Part shown: one piece after another, positions 48,101 through 58,280 of the stretch | Layout: every line of letters begins with the position of its first letter | Numbering within the stretch: the stretch's first letter is position 1 | Source of the DNA: Telopea speciosissima | Lineage: Eukaryota; Streptophyta; Magnoliopsida; Proteales; Proteaceae | Reading direction: 5' to 3' | Length of the DNA stretch: 64,000 nucleotides | Assembly: GCF_018873765.1 (NCBI RefSeq) | Contig: NC_057922.1 | Coordinates: 64,814,755 to 64,878,754 of the forward strand | Made by a program: the position numbers and the translations under genes | Notes under the pieces: model-generated | What the model was told of the DNA's origin: nothing | Database searches by the model: none | What the model saw: the letters and a program-made list of their open reading frames with translations, nothing else

Positions 48101-51100
48101 ATCTGCCCTTCAAATGGCCTGTCCATTATAAAGTGACCAGTTTGAGTGGTTATTCCACTTTACTATGGATTTGTTTTCCTGTTAGGGGGGGGGGGGGGAG
48201 GAAGAAGAGAGGAGAGAGGGGCCAGCACTAATCCAACTGGCCAGTTCTGCTTCCAAAACAGCAGGATCCCTTCTAATAGTAGTATTTGAAATCTTTGTGC
48301 TTAGGGAAAAACCAAGACACTGGACTACTTGTGTTGTACAAACTTGTTGCAGGAGCAAAAGCATAACATGCAATAGAGATAATAAATGTTGGTGACCTTT
48401 CCCGGACCATTGTACAGGGGTACTTTTACCGTAGATTTTTTATTACTGAAATTGTTTTATTTCTTACATTCCTAGTCATGAAATGTGCAAGAGATAACTG
48501 ATTGCACTTGCTTCATCTTAAGTCACTTGTATCTCTTAATATGGTACTGCAAATGACAACAATGAATATCAATATGGTATCAGTTGTGTAACACTGGGTT
48601 GGTTGATCATGGGTTTTATTAGACTGGCCATTGTAAGTCCAACTTAGACCTTGGCTTCACTAGACTATCTCAGTTTGGGCCTGGAACATGTACGGAGAGT
48701 GAGATGTTCCTCGTAGAGGTTAGCTCCTGGACATGCTTGATGAGGTGAGAGAGTCTCCTAGGCCCTTTTACTCTCCCATTGCATTAGTTGAATCGTTCAT
48801 GGCAGGTGACATTTAGTTTCTTTCAAATTTCAGTGCTAGAATAATGGCCATCATTTCTTTCTAGAATCTGGAACTACTCTCTTCTATGGACTTAAAAAGA
48901 CATTATATCACCTTCTGCTCACGATCTCTGAAAGTCCCTCATGGATGATCCAGATTTCCTCAAGAACACTTGTTGAAATTCTCTCTGAAAATCTGTCTCC
49001 AAATGCTTGGGGATAAGGAAGAGGACATTGCTAACACATCCCACTGAGTTTCCCTAAATGACAGCCCTGAACTGAGTTATCAGGCTGTTAGATATTCTTA
49101 GGTCAATCCATACTTGCAGAACCTTGTCATAACAGAATGTTCATATTGTGAGAAGAGAAAGCATTGGTTGCTTTCTTGATAATGTTCATATATGTATGTA
49201 GTCATTATATCTATGAACTGGAAGTGAAAATGGATTACACTTTTCATTGATATTTTTTTCTAGGTACTTCACATTCTAGAGGTTCTTTTAAGTTTAGACA
49301 AATTCAGGGCATAAAGTTTGAGATCTTTTGATGTAGAGAACACACACATCCCTGAAATTTAAAAAGAAAAAACTGGGGTAATTGTATTTGTACCTGTTAA
49401 GATTATCGTATTTAGGTGTTTGGGGTTATTTATGTCTTTTGTGGTTCCTTTTAGTTAGTTCTAATTAGTTTTATGTCTCAAGGGTATTTTGGGGTTTTCT
49501 ATTGTAACTCATTAATGTTTTATTATAAATAAACATCTCTCTCACGATTTAGTAACTTAACTAAATCGTGAGAAGTCTTCTTTTCTCTCTCGGTTTTACT
49601 CTCTCTTCTTTTCTCCTTCTTCTTCTTCTTCTTCTAGTTGTCTTGCTACAGATTAGGTTTTAGATTCAGTTCTGCTACATGGTATCAAAGCATTGAATTC
49701 TGATCCACGAGATTCTCCTTGCTGCTGCTGTTTTGAAGGGTTTTCACCTCTTTGTTTATATCGTGGTCTACAGCAACCATATGCTGCTTATATTGATCTG
49801 AACTCTAGTCATATATTCATGAAGGACTAGAGTTCTCTGCTATGCTGCAACTGCTTGTGTGTGTCCCTGCTGCTGTTCGAAGCCCTTGAAGATTGGTTCC
49901 TTGCTTGCTCTAAAACCCTGACAATCGATATTCCAAAATTCAGAGGAAATCGATTTGTTTGTTTTTCTGGGATCTGTTCTTCATCCTTGCTGCTGGATTT
50001 ACAGTGATTATACATCATTGGTGCTGGTTATTATCGAAGATTATACTTCTATATTGGGCTGTTCTGCCCTACTCTTCAAGGCTATCGATTTTACCCTGAT
50101 CAGGGTTTTTGTTTCTTTTCTCTTGGGCTGTTATCGCATTGGTGTTTGCATCTATTAATTTCCCTAATGGCTGATACTAAGTCTTCTACCGACAACTTTA
50201 ACATTCAGATTACCAGTGTGAAGCTGAATGGTGCTTCTAATTATCTACTTTGGTCTCAAGCCTTTGAGGTCTATATCACTGCTCGCCGGAAGATGAAATA
50301 CCTTACCATGGACCATCTGCCATCCACTGATGACAAATATGATGATTGGAAGGCTGAGCATGCAACCCTTCTTTGCTGGCTTTGGAATAGCACGGAACCC
50401 TCCATTGCTTCTAATGTTATGTTCCATAAAACTACCAAGGGTGTTTGGGAAGAACTCAAGCAAAGCTACTCTCAAGATACAAATCTGTCCCGAATTTATG
50501 ATCTCTATGAGAAATTCTTCTCTTTTAAACAAGATGGAAAATCCCTTAGTGAGTATTACAGTTCATTGAAGGGGATGTGGGAAGAACTTAATGTATACCA
50601 GCCTATCTCTACTGATGCTGCTGTAATTAAGTCCCAACGATCTGAATTTTTGGTTGCCAAATTTCTCTCTAGGTTAGATTCTGATCTTCAATCCGTCAAA
50701 AGCTAATTGTTGACTGGAGAGAAGATCCCCTCTATGAATGAAGCATATTGTCGGCTCCAGAGACTTGTATCCCCTTCAGTGGTGAAGTCTAATTCAGCTC
50801 CTACCAACAAAGATAATTCTGCCCTGTTCACTTCTACTGGAGCGCGTGGCCGTGGTCGTGGAGCTGGTTCTGGAGGTCGTGGGAATATGTCTAACACTGC
50901 TGGTTCTGGTTCTATTGATGCTAGTTCTCGATGGTGCACTCATTGTAATCGGTCTAATCATACTATTGATAAGTGTTGGCTCAAACATGGCAAACCACAG
51001 TGGGCCCATGAGCAATTTGCAAACTCTGCTGTATTTGATGGCAGGGCTGATTCTGTGCACTCTTTCGACACTGCCCCGGGATCCTCTATTGATGGTGGTA

Positions 51101-54100
51101 ATTCTTCTAATGATCTAGTCTCTCAACTCTTACAACGAGTCCAGCAACTTGAGGCTTCTTCTTCTACATCTACCGCTGTCCTTGCCCACTCAGGTACTAC
51201 TGCTTGCTTTGCGTCCTCATCCTCTCCGTGGGTCATTGACTCCGGAGCATCTTCTCACATGACTGGTAAGCCTAATTTGTTTTCATCTTACACACAACCT
51301 TCTATGTCATCTCGAATTTCTATTGCAGATGGATCCTCTATACCAGTCACTGGTCATTGGAAAGTTTCCTTGTCTTCTGACATATCTTTAACTATTGTTC
51401 TCCATGTTCCCAAGCTTCCTCTTAATCTTTTGTCTGTTAGTCAATTAACTAAAACTTTGAATTGTTCTATAACCTTTCACCCTTCTTATTGTGTCTTTCA
51501 GGTTCTTGCAACAAAAACGAAGATTGGTGGTGGGTATGAGAAGGGAGGCCTATATTACTTTGATTTGGGGACTACATCCACTGCAGCTGTTGCTACTTCT
51601 CCTGGCGTATCTCCTTTACATTGGCACTATCGGCTAGGGCATCCTTCTCTATCTAAGCTGCAACACCTTGTTCCCAGTTGCAGGTCTGTCTCCCGTATCG
51701 AGTGTGAAGCTTGTGAGCTTGGCAAGCATCATCGTACTGTTTTTCCTTTGAGTCCAGAGTCTAGGAGTACTTCTTTATTTCAGTTGGTTCATTCGGATAT
51801 TTTGGGTCCTTGTAGGGTCAAAAGTCGGTTAGGGTTTTCTTATTTTGTTAGTTTTATTGATGATCATTCTCGGATGACATGGCTGTACCTCTTGAAGGAT
51901 CGATCTGAATTTGTTTCTGTCTTCAAACAGTTTTATAATGAAATTCGAGTTCAATTTGGTGTTCCTTTAAATACTTTGCGTACTGACAATGCCCTTGAAT
52001 TAATTCAGCGTGAGGTCTCTCAGTTTTGTTCTGACAATGGCATTCTTCACCAAACTTCTTGCTCTTATACACCCCAACAAAATGGTGTGACCGAGCGCAA
52101 GAATCGCCATTTGTTAGATGTCGCTCGTTCTTTGATGTTTCATATGCATGTTCCCAAACTCTATTGGGCAGATGCAGTGTTGACAGCTTGTTTTCTAATT
52201 AATCGTATGCCTTCATTTGTTCTAAATAATCAAATTCCTTTCAAAGTAGTGTTTCTTGGTCGGGCTGTTTTCTCTCTCTCTCTCCTCGTGTTTTTGGGTG
52301 TTAGTGTTTTGTTCATGTGCTTCGCCCCGGGCTTGATAAGTTATCTCCTCGGGCTGTTAAGTGTTTATTTCTTGGATATTCTCGTACCCAGAAGGAGTAT
52401 CGATGTTTTGACCCTGTTACTCGCCAGCAGTTTATTTCTGCTGACGTTACCTTTTTTTAGAGTTCCCCTTATTTTGTTGGTTCCTCTATTGATGTTCATC
52501 TTGATGAAGTTGGTTGGGTTGCTGCCCCTGCTCCTCTTCCTCCTCTTCCTCTGCCAATAGCTGCCCCACCTGTACAGGTTTATGTGCATTGTCACCAATA
52601 GCAGCCGCTGCTCCCACTTCAACCTATTGCGGCCCCACCTTTACCGCCACCAACTGATTCTTTACCTGCAGATCCTCCTGTAGATGTTGATGATCTCCCT
52701 ATTGCTCAGAGAAAAGGTACTCGTACTTGCACTACCCATCCTCTTTATCCTCTGGCAAATTATGTGTCTGTTTCTCATCTTCCCTCTCATTATCGTGCTT
52801 TTGCTACTGCATTACATTCTACTTTTATTCCCTCTTCTTATACCCTTGCTATGTCTCACCCTGAGTGGAAAAATGCTATGGATGTGGAGATGGAGGCCCT
52901 CATCTCTCGTAAGACTTGATCTTTGGTTGATCTCCCACCTGGTAAGGATCTTGTTAAGTGTCGTTGGGTGTACATAGTGAAGTACAATCCCGATGGTACT
53001 GTGGAGCGGCATAAGGCCCGTTTGGTTGCCAAGGGGTTTACCCAGACCTATGGGGTCGATTACTTTGAGACTTTCTCTCCTGTTGCACGGCTGAATTCAG
53101 TTTGTATCTTGCTTTCTTTGGTTGTTAACCTTGACTGGCCCCTTTTTCAGATGGATGTGAAGAATGATTTCTTATATGGTGACCTGCAGGAGGAGGTGTA
53201 TATGGAGCAACCTCCTGGGTATGTTGCTCAGGGGGAGGATAGTGTCCGAGTTTGTCGCCTTCATAAGGCAATTTATGGACTGAAACAGTCTCCCCATGCC
53301 TGGTTTGATAAATTTAGCAGTGTTGTTGCCAGTTGTGGATTTTCTCAGTGCTACTCTGATCACTCTATCTTTGTTAGACGACGGGGGTCTAATGTGGTCA
53401 TCTTAGCAGTATATGTTGATGATATTATTATCACTGGTAATGATGCTTCTGGGATTGCACAGGTGAAGACATATCTACTTGACAATTTTCAGATTAAGGA
53501 TTTGGGTAACCTCCGGTATTTTCTTGGCATTGAGGTTGTTCGCAGTTCTCGCGGTCTAAGCTTGTCCCAAAGGAAGTATGTTCTTGATTTGCTTAATGAG
53601 ACAGGTATGACGGGTTGTAAACCTATTGATACTCCTATGGATCCTCATGTCAAGTTTGGTGCTTCTGATGACACAGCCTTTTGTGATCCACACCAGCATC
53701 GACGCCTGGTCGGTAGACTTATCTATCTTACAGTTACTCGTCCTGATATCTCTTTTGTTGTGGGTGTTATTAGTCAGTTCATGCAGACACCTAAGCAAGT
53801 TCATTGGGAGGCTGCGTGTTGTATTTTACGTTACCTTAAGGGTGCTCCTGGCAAGGGGCTTGTCTATCGCCGTCATGGACACACTAGCATTGTTGGATTT
53901 TCTGAAGCCGATTGGGCTGGTTCTGATGGTGATCGTAGATCTGCTACTGGTTATTGTATTTTCTTTGGTGGTAACTTAGTTACTTGGAAGAGCAAGAAAC
54001 AGACTATTGTTGCTCGTTCCAGTGCAGAGGCTGAGTACAGAGCTACGGCTCACACAGCTGCTGAATTGATGTGGGTTTCATTCCTTTACTCATGAGCTTG

Positions 54101-55588
54101 GTTATTTCAGTGATCAACCCATGGAGATGTACTGGGATAACCAGGCTGCTATCTATATTGCCAACAACCCGGTGTTTCATGAACGAACCAAGCACATTGA
54201 AGTTGCCTGTCATTTTGTTCGCGATGCTGTTCTAAAGAAGTTGATTACTACTCCTTTTGTTCGGTCCCAGTTTCAACTTGGAGATATGTTTACCAAAGCT
54301 TTGTTTCGACCACAATTTGCAAGTGGCTGTTCCAAGCTGGATCTTGGTGATGTCTACGCTCCAGCTTGAGGGGGAGTGTTAAGATTATCGTATTTAGGTG
54401 CTTGGGGTTATTTATGTCTTTTGTGGTTCCTTTTAGTTAGTTTTAATTAGTTTTATGTCTCAAGGGTATTTTGGGGTTTTCTATTGTAACTCATTAATGT
54501 TTTATTATAAATAAACATCTCTCTCACGATTTAGTAACTTAACTAAATCGTGAGAAGTCTTCTTTTCTCTCTCGGTTTTACTCTCTCTTCTTTTCTTCTT
54601 CTTCTTCTTTGCTTTCTTCTTCTAGTTGTCTTGCTACAGATTAGGTTTTAGATTCAGTTCTGCTACAGTACCAAGTTCAGCGAATTGGCTTACTTCTCCC
54701 TCCTCTAACAAGTAGTCTATTTATGTGAATCAACTGAATCTGTCTGTGACTATTGCGTGATTAAATTTTCATATACAGGGCTCCTATAGTTGCCAAATGT
54801 GACCGGAAGCGGGTTCTTGCCTCTTGGGCTTCTCATTGTGGTAATGTTGCCCCAACTGAGTTCCATGTTGACTTCTCAAGTGTTCGACATCTCTCTCCAC
54901 GACAGTTTGTTGAAAAGTTGTCCAAAGAATTTGGAGTACGTGGAGTTGTGGCAGGTATCAATGAGTGAATGATTGAGAGAGTTGCATAGCTTCTTACCAT
55001 TGAAATATCTTATTTATCTACCCAGTTCAGCTTTATTATATTATGGTAATATAATTACTAGTCTTTATGGCAGGTGAAAACTACCGATTTGGATACAAAG
55101 CTGCAGGTGACACATCCGAGTTGGTGAAGCTATGTGAGGAGTATGGACTGGGAGCTTATATTGTGAGCTCAGTCATGGACAGGAACCAATGCATCAGAGA
55201 TAAAGGCCCCAACAATTCAAAAGAGAGGGGACAAGTGTCATCTACCCGAGTTCGTCATGCTCTTGCTGAAGGAGATATGAGATATGTGTCAGAGCTTTTG
55301 GGTCGCAAACACCGTCTCATGCTGAATATGAGAAATCAAGAAGTACTGGTTGGTCACGAGAATAGGATATCTGCTCCCAAGTCCAGTTTATTGAATCTAT
55401 CACCAAAGGATGGTTTATATGACAACTGTTCTCTGTTGTTTAATGAAAAAACTGTAGTACCATGTAGAGCAATCATTGATACAACTCACATTTATGTGGA
55501 AGCAGATGAACTAGGTTCTCGGACACAAGTCCAACTGCAGAACTGCAGAGTTCTTGGGATTGAATTTGATGATACAGAAAAAGAATGA
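36170..55588 (+). CDS. RIBF1: FAD synthetase, plastid type (RibF homolog), complete
   Basis: The product transfers AMP from ATP to FMN to make FAD; plant RibF enzymes act in the plastid and lack the bacterial kinase half. Coding exons are 36170-36417, 36597-36649, 42047-42182, 54779-54954 and 55074-55588 (GT-AG, phases agree), giving 375 aa. Residues 1 to about 100 are Ser-rich with an SQHL.NYDLGF start, typical of the transit region in this family. The catalytic domain has [16 protein letters not shown] with the HVGH nucleotide-binding motif, [13 protein letters not shown], and [11 protein letters not shown]. No lesion is seen. Intron 2 (5.4 kb) contains an L1 LINE and a MITE; intron 3 (12.6 kb) contains two Copia elements. 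The start is the ATG at 36170, since an upstream in-frame codon is TTG. RIBF1 versus RIBF2 cannot be decided. Confidence 0.95.
36707..41060 (-). mobile_element. L1-type LINE with C-terminal RNase H, inside FAD synthetase intron 2
   Basis: Read on the minus strand, ORF2 starts [18 protein letters not shown] (APE endonuclease N-terminus, from 41046). Reverse transcriptase follows, with [19 protein letters not shown] and [12 protein letters not shown] (39477-39106) and the catalytic FADDLMIF (near 38950). Next come a zf-RVT-like region (38007-37816) and an RNase H-like end with [11 protein letters not shown] (37287-37096). It ends in a T tract at 36707-36720, the poly(A) tail in reverse. Several stops and frameshifts break ORF2 and no ORF1 precedes it, so it is 5'-truncated and dead. 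A target-site duplication was not found. Confidence 0.85.
41335..41849. mobile_element. hAT-like MITE with GGATGTCAATC termini
   Basis: The left end is AGGATGTCAATCTTGACTGG and the right end, reversed, CTAGGGATGTCAATCAGTCC. The flanks GTCGGATT (41327-41334) and GTCGGACT (41850-41857) form an 8-bp duplication with one mismatch, as expected for hAT. The interior has many CCGATTAACC-type degenerate motifs and no transposase. It sits in FAD synthetase intron 2, beside the LINE. Confidence 0.7.
42605..42850 (-). repeat. Copia copy 1, 3' LTR
   Basis: 246 bp. On the plus strand it starts TGTGACAATACC and ends AATCTCAATA. It lacks about 30 bp (AGAAACAGAGAG-type) present in the partner LTR. Its outer neighbour is the GACAT target-site duplication. 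Confidence 0.9.
42858..46769 (-). pseudogene. Copia copy 1 gag-pol, decayed
   Basis: On the minus strand gag starts at 46769 ([20 protein letters not shown]) and includes an RGG-rich stretch and a [16 protein letters not shown] zinc knuckle (near 45885-45950). Degenerate protease, integrase and reverse-transcriptase pieces follow. The best-kept block is the RNase H end at 43442-42858, with [20 protein letters not shown] and [18 protein letters not shown]. Many stops and shifts prevent expression. The gag protein start is close to that of copy 2, so the two elements belong to related families. Confidence 0.85.
44696..44765 (-). mobile_element. RTE LINE 3' tail inserted in Copia copy 1
   Basis: The plus strand shows (CAA)n followed by CCCAGTCTTATCCCAACTAA and ATGGGGTCGGCTGCATGGAT. 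Reversed, this is the conserved GGGATAAG...(TTG)n tail of plant RTE elements (compare 24690-24725). Only the tail is present, so it is a severely 5'-truncated copy nested in pol of the Copia element. Confidence 0.7.
47574..47839 (-). repeat. Copia copy 1, 5' LTR
   Basis: 266 bp. On the minus strand it starts TGTTAAGATTAGTCTCGG and ends ATTGTCACA, followed by the TGGTATCAGAGC primer-binding site. Confidence 0.9.
47845..49389 (+). other. FAD synthetase intron 3 sequence between the two Copia elements
   Basis: No exon or element was recognised here. It contains a (TG)n tract near 47968-47997 and two G homopolymers at about 48001-48012 and 48185-48198. Otherwise the sequence is plain AT-rich intron. 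Confidence 0.6.
49395..49679 (+). repeat. Copia copy 2, 5' LTR
   Basis: 285 bp, starting TGTTAAGATTATCG and ending GTTCTGCTACA. It has a TATA-like TATTATAAATAAA at 49521-49533 and, just downstream, a 13-bp inverted repeat (49541-49553 with 49560-49572) that could fold at the start of the transcript. A CTT-rich stretch follows. Confidence 0.95.
50167..54369 (+). pseudogene. Copia copy 2 gag-pol, recently broken
   Basis: Gag starts at the ATG at 50167 ([20 protein letters not shown]). A TAA at 50704-50706 stops it. After the stop come the zinc knuckle ([16 protein letters not shown]), protease ([12 protein letters not shown]) and integrase with [14 protein letters not shown] and the two aspartate blocks HSDILG and RTDNALE. 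Reverse transcriptase has [13 protein letters not shown] (near 53406), and RNase H has [16 protein letters not shown] and [13 protein letters not shown]. Further lesions are a frameshift after the integrase core near 52250-52290, a TGA at 52917-52919 before the RT domain and a frameshift near 54080. All domains are recognisable but the copy is not autonomous. Confidence 0.93.
54377..54667 (+). repeat. Copia copy 2, 3' LTR
   Basis: 291 bp, nearly identical to the 5' LTR. The main difference is a few extra bases in the CTTCTT tract (CTTTGCTTTCTTCTTC). The same hairpin is present at 54523-54535 and 54542-54554. Confidence 0.95.
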
Positions 55589-56850
55589 TTTGATTTAACT
55601 CAAGTTTTCTTCTAGTTTTATTTTTATTTTTTTTTATTTTTTTTGGGGTAAACTAGCTTCTAGAAGAGAATTGCATGCATGTAGTGGTAGGGGTATTGTG
55701 ACAAGAGCAGATGTAGTTCCTAAGCATTCAATTCACAGAAATATTCTTTTCATCTTTTCGAAAATGATCATGAAATGATTGTCAAGAGTGTATGATTTAC
55801 TTTTCAGATTAATTGTATTGTTATTTGATATAGTGAATAAAAGAAATTTGGTGGAGGCTGGAGCATCTGCCTTTAATGATTTTTTCCAGTTTAAAATTTT
55901 TGAAGCGCAGTGAGGTTGGAATACAATTGCCATGACTTTTTTTTTGTCCTAAAATTTTGAAATCTAAACATCTAATTTTCAAATTAATTCAGATCCATCA
56001 TTTTGCCATTTGATACTTTCTTAGAAGGGGACTGTTTAAATGACACCTCTATAGGTGTATTTAACTTGTAACATTCTTCAGATTGTCTCGTCTTATACCC
56101 AAAAGTACTTCAAGTCGATTAAAAAAAAGATTCAAAATAATTTGAAAGCATTTTATTATTATGTCATTAGCTTTGTCCATTTTTCAAGTACATGTGAAAT
56201 GACAAGATTCACTCTCACTGGAAAAAGAAAATGTCTTACATTAAAAGGCAAAAAGGTAAGGTTATAGATTACTAGACATTTTAATGGGTGTCAATAAAAA
56301 AATCCCTTATTATTTTCTGAAAAGGCATATAAAATTTAAAATGATAGGATTTACTTTTGTTGAAAGAAAAAATTGTGTTATACTAAAAAGGTAAAAACCT
56401 AGGGTTAATGGATTTTTTTTTTTACTAAATTTGGTTACAACAAGATTTTTCCTTGACTTTTCAAAATCAAACTAAAATGAATAGGAGAAAAGATCTCTGC
56501 CCGGGAGTGTGGCCTACACTAGAAATCCCATAAGTCTATCTCTCTCTTCCCCATATGAAAAGACAGCTCTGCCCCTTTGTTTTGAGGAGAAGAGAGATAG
56601 ACACAAGGGAATGCTGGCGTAGTCCACACTCCTGAACAGAAAACTGCTTCCCAAATGAATATTAGTTAACAAGTATGTTTACAGTTCCATATAATTGTAG
56701 AACTTTCATTTTGTTGTTAAGAAATCTAATGGTACGCATATAAACTTTAGTCTTTGTAACTTATTTTGAGTGTACTATATCTATGAGGCTAAAACTTTGT
56801 TTAGCCGTGGCAAAGTTGTTCTATGATGTATACCTTGTGACAAAAAAAAA
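55589..56850. other. Downstream of FAD synthetase: 3' UTR and spacer
   Basis: The first few hundred bases after the stop codon at 55588 are T-rich, with AATAAA-like GTGAATAAAAG at about 55832-55842 as a possible polyadenylation signal. Nothing else was recognised up to the TIR element at 56851. Confidence 0.45.
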
Positions 56851-57239
56851 TAGGGATAAATTACATGTCACCCTCTGGTTTTCAAATGAAACTCAGATCA
56901 CCCCCTGATTTTTAAAAAAACTTAAATCAACCCCTAGTTTAAATCCCAATATGACAAATTTGTCTCTATCGTTAGTTTTATGCTATTAAGTGATGATGTC
57001 AATCAGTTAAATAATTTTAAATCTCTAAACTATCTTTGACCAATGTTGTAGATGAAAAAAAAGTAGTATTGTAAATTTAAGTCTAATGTTTTAGTAAAGG
57101 GTAAAATAGTCATTTCACACTAATAACTAATAGTAGACTAACACCGTCAGTGTAGAAGGGGGTGATTTTAGTTTTAAAAAAAACCAAGGGGTGATCTGAA
57201 TTTTGTTTGAAAACCAGTGGATGATGTGTAATTTCCCCA
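56851..57239. mobile_element. Cargo-free relative of the Pack-MULE (Mutator-like MITE)
   Basis: The ends read GGATAAATTACATGTCACCC and, reversed, GGGGAAATTACACATCATCC, with inner pairs like CTCAGATCACCCCCTGATTT. These match the termini and subterminal sequence of the element at 16779-18154, including a CTATCGTTAGTTTTATGCTA-like part. At about 390 bp it carries no gene fragment. A clean 9-bp target-site duplication is not evident because the flanks are A-rich. Confidence 0.75.
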
Positions 57240-58280
57240 AAACTAAAATAGTAAAATCCCTAAAACAAACAACTCGATTCTTCCCGTCTGCGCAACCGCA
57301 AGTCTGCAACCCTCGAGGACTCGACTCTTCGTCTCTTCCATTGCCGGCAAGGCGGCAACAGCAACTTGATTCTTTCCTTCTTCCGGCTAGGTAAGTCCCT
57401 AATCCGGCACTCTCTAGTCATCTTCTACTTCTCTGTAACTCTGTTTTGCTTTTTTTGTTTATTGTTTTTTTTTTTTTAATTTTAACGCCTGCTACTACTG
57501 CTTCCCCCAACAACAACTCGACTCTCCCAGTTCCGGCAACAGTAACTCGACTCTTCTGGCAAGGTAAGTCCCTACTCCGGTGCTCCGTAGTCTTCTTCTT
57601 CTCTGTTTGAGTGTTTTCCTTTTTCTTTTTCTTTTTTTTTTTTTTAATTTTAACGCCTGCATCTCTGTTTTTTTGTTTTTGTTTTCTGTAACTCTGTTCT
57701 TCACTTCTTCTCTTTTTTTTTGCTTGGTAAATGTTAACTTCGATGCTTCTTCTGCTTCTTCTTCTCTGTACTAGTGTACTCTGTAAGTCTGTAGTCCGTA
57801 AAGCCTACTGGTGCTGCTGCTTTTTTTTTTTTTTTTTTGCTTGATTAGCTGTTGCTTTTTTTTTTTTGCTTGGTTAATGGTTAATGCTGCCTGCTTTTAA
57901 CATTCTCTTAAATGATTACTAAATAAGAGAATGTTGATTTACTTGATTAGTCATTTGGGATTTTGTACTATGTCTTTTAGTTTCTTAATTAATTTATGAT
58001 GTTTGATTATTCTGAATTTTTATGTGTCATGTATGATTTTTCATTTTGATGACTTGAGGTGGCTTAAATTTAATTTTTAATGATATGAGGTATGATATTA
58101 TGATGCATCATGCCATCATGTATTGAGTGTTTTGGAAGGGGGGGGGGGGGAAAGGGGAAATCTAACATCTAACACTAGACCACCTTTACCACTTAAGCTC
58201 CGCTTGGGCGGCCGCTTTACCGCCTAAGCTTTTGCCTCCACCGCCTTGGACCGCCATGCCGCCGTGAAAACTATGATGTT
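57240..58280. other. Spacer with a duplicated CTCGACTCTT segment and G tract
   Basis: Two similar segments, about 57350-57440 and 57530-57620, share GGCAACAG.AACT.GA.TCTT and GGTAAGTCCCTA.TCCGG, an imperfect tandem duplication with splice-donor-like GTAAGT. T tracts and a G homopolymer at 58138-58151 follow. A GGCGG-rich segment at 58195-58265 resembles a TIR-element end. No gene was recognised. Confidence 0.4.

Larger units (their letters stand above)
49395..54667 (+). mobile_element. Full-length Copia retrotransposon, copy 2 (young, plus strand)
   Basis: LTRs lie at 49395-49679 and 54377-54667, with a perfect 5-bp target-site duplication GTACC (49390-49394 and 54668-54672). The primer-binding site TGGTATCAAAGC directly follows the 5' LTR, and the polypurine tract TTGAGGGGGAG directly precedes the 3' LTR. 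Length is 5273 bp. The two LTRs differ by only a few substitutions and one short insertion, so the insertion is recent. It lies in the same orientation as the FAD synthetase gene, in its third intron. Confidence 0.96.

Noticed and set aside
57340-57640. Possible exons with GTAAGT donors in the duplicated CTCGACTCTT segments
   Set aside because: The donors are duplicated along with the segment and no coding or downstream exon could be linked, so no gene is called.
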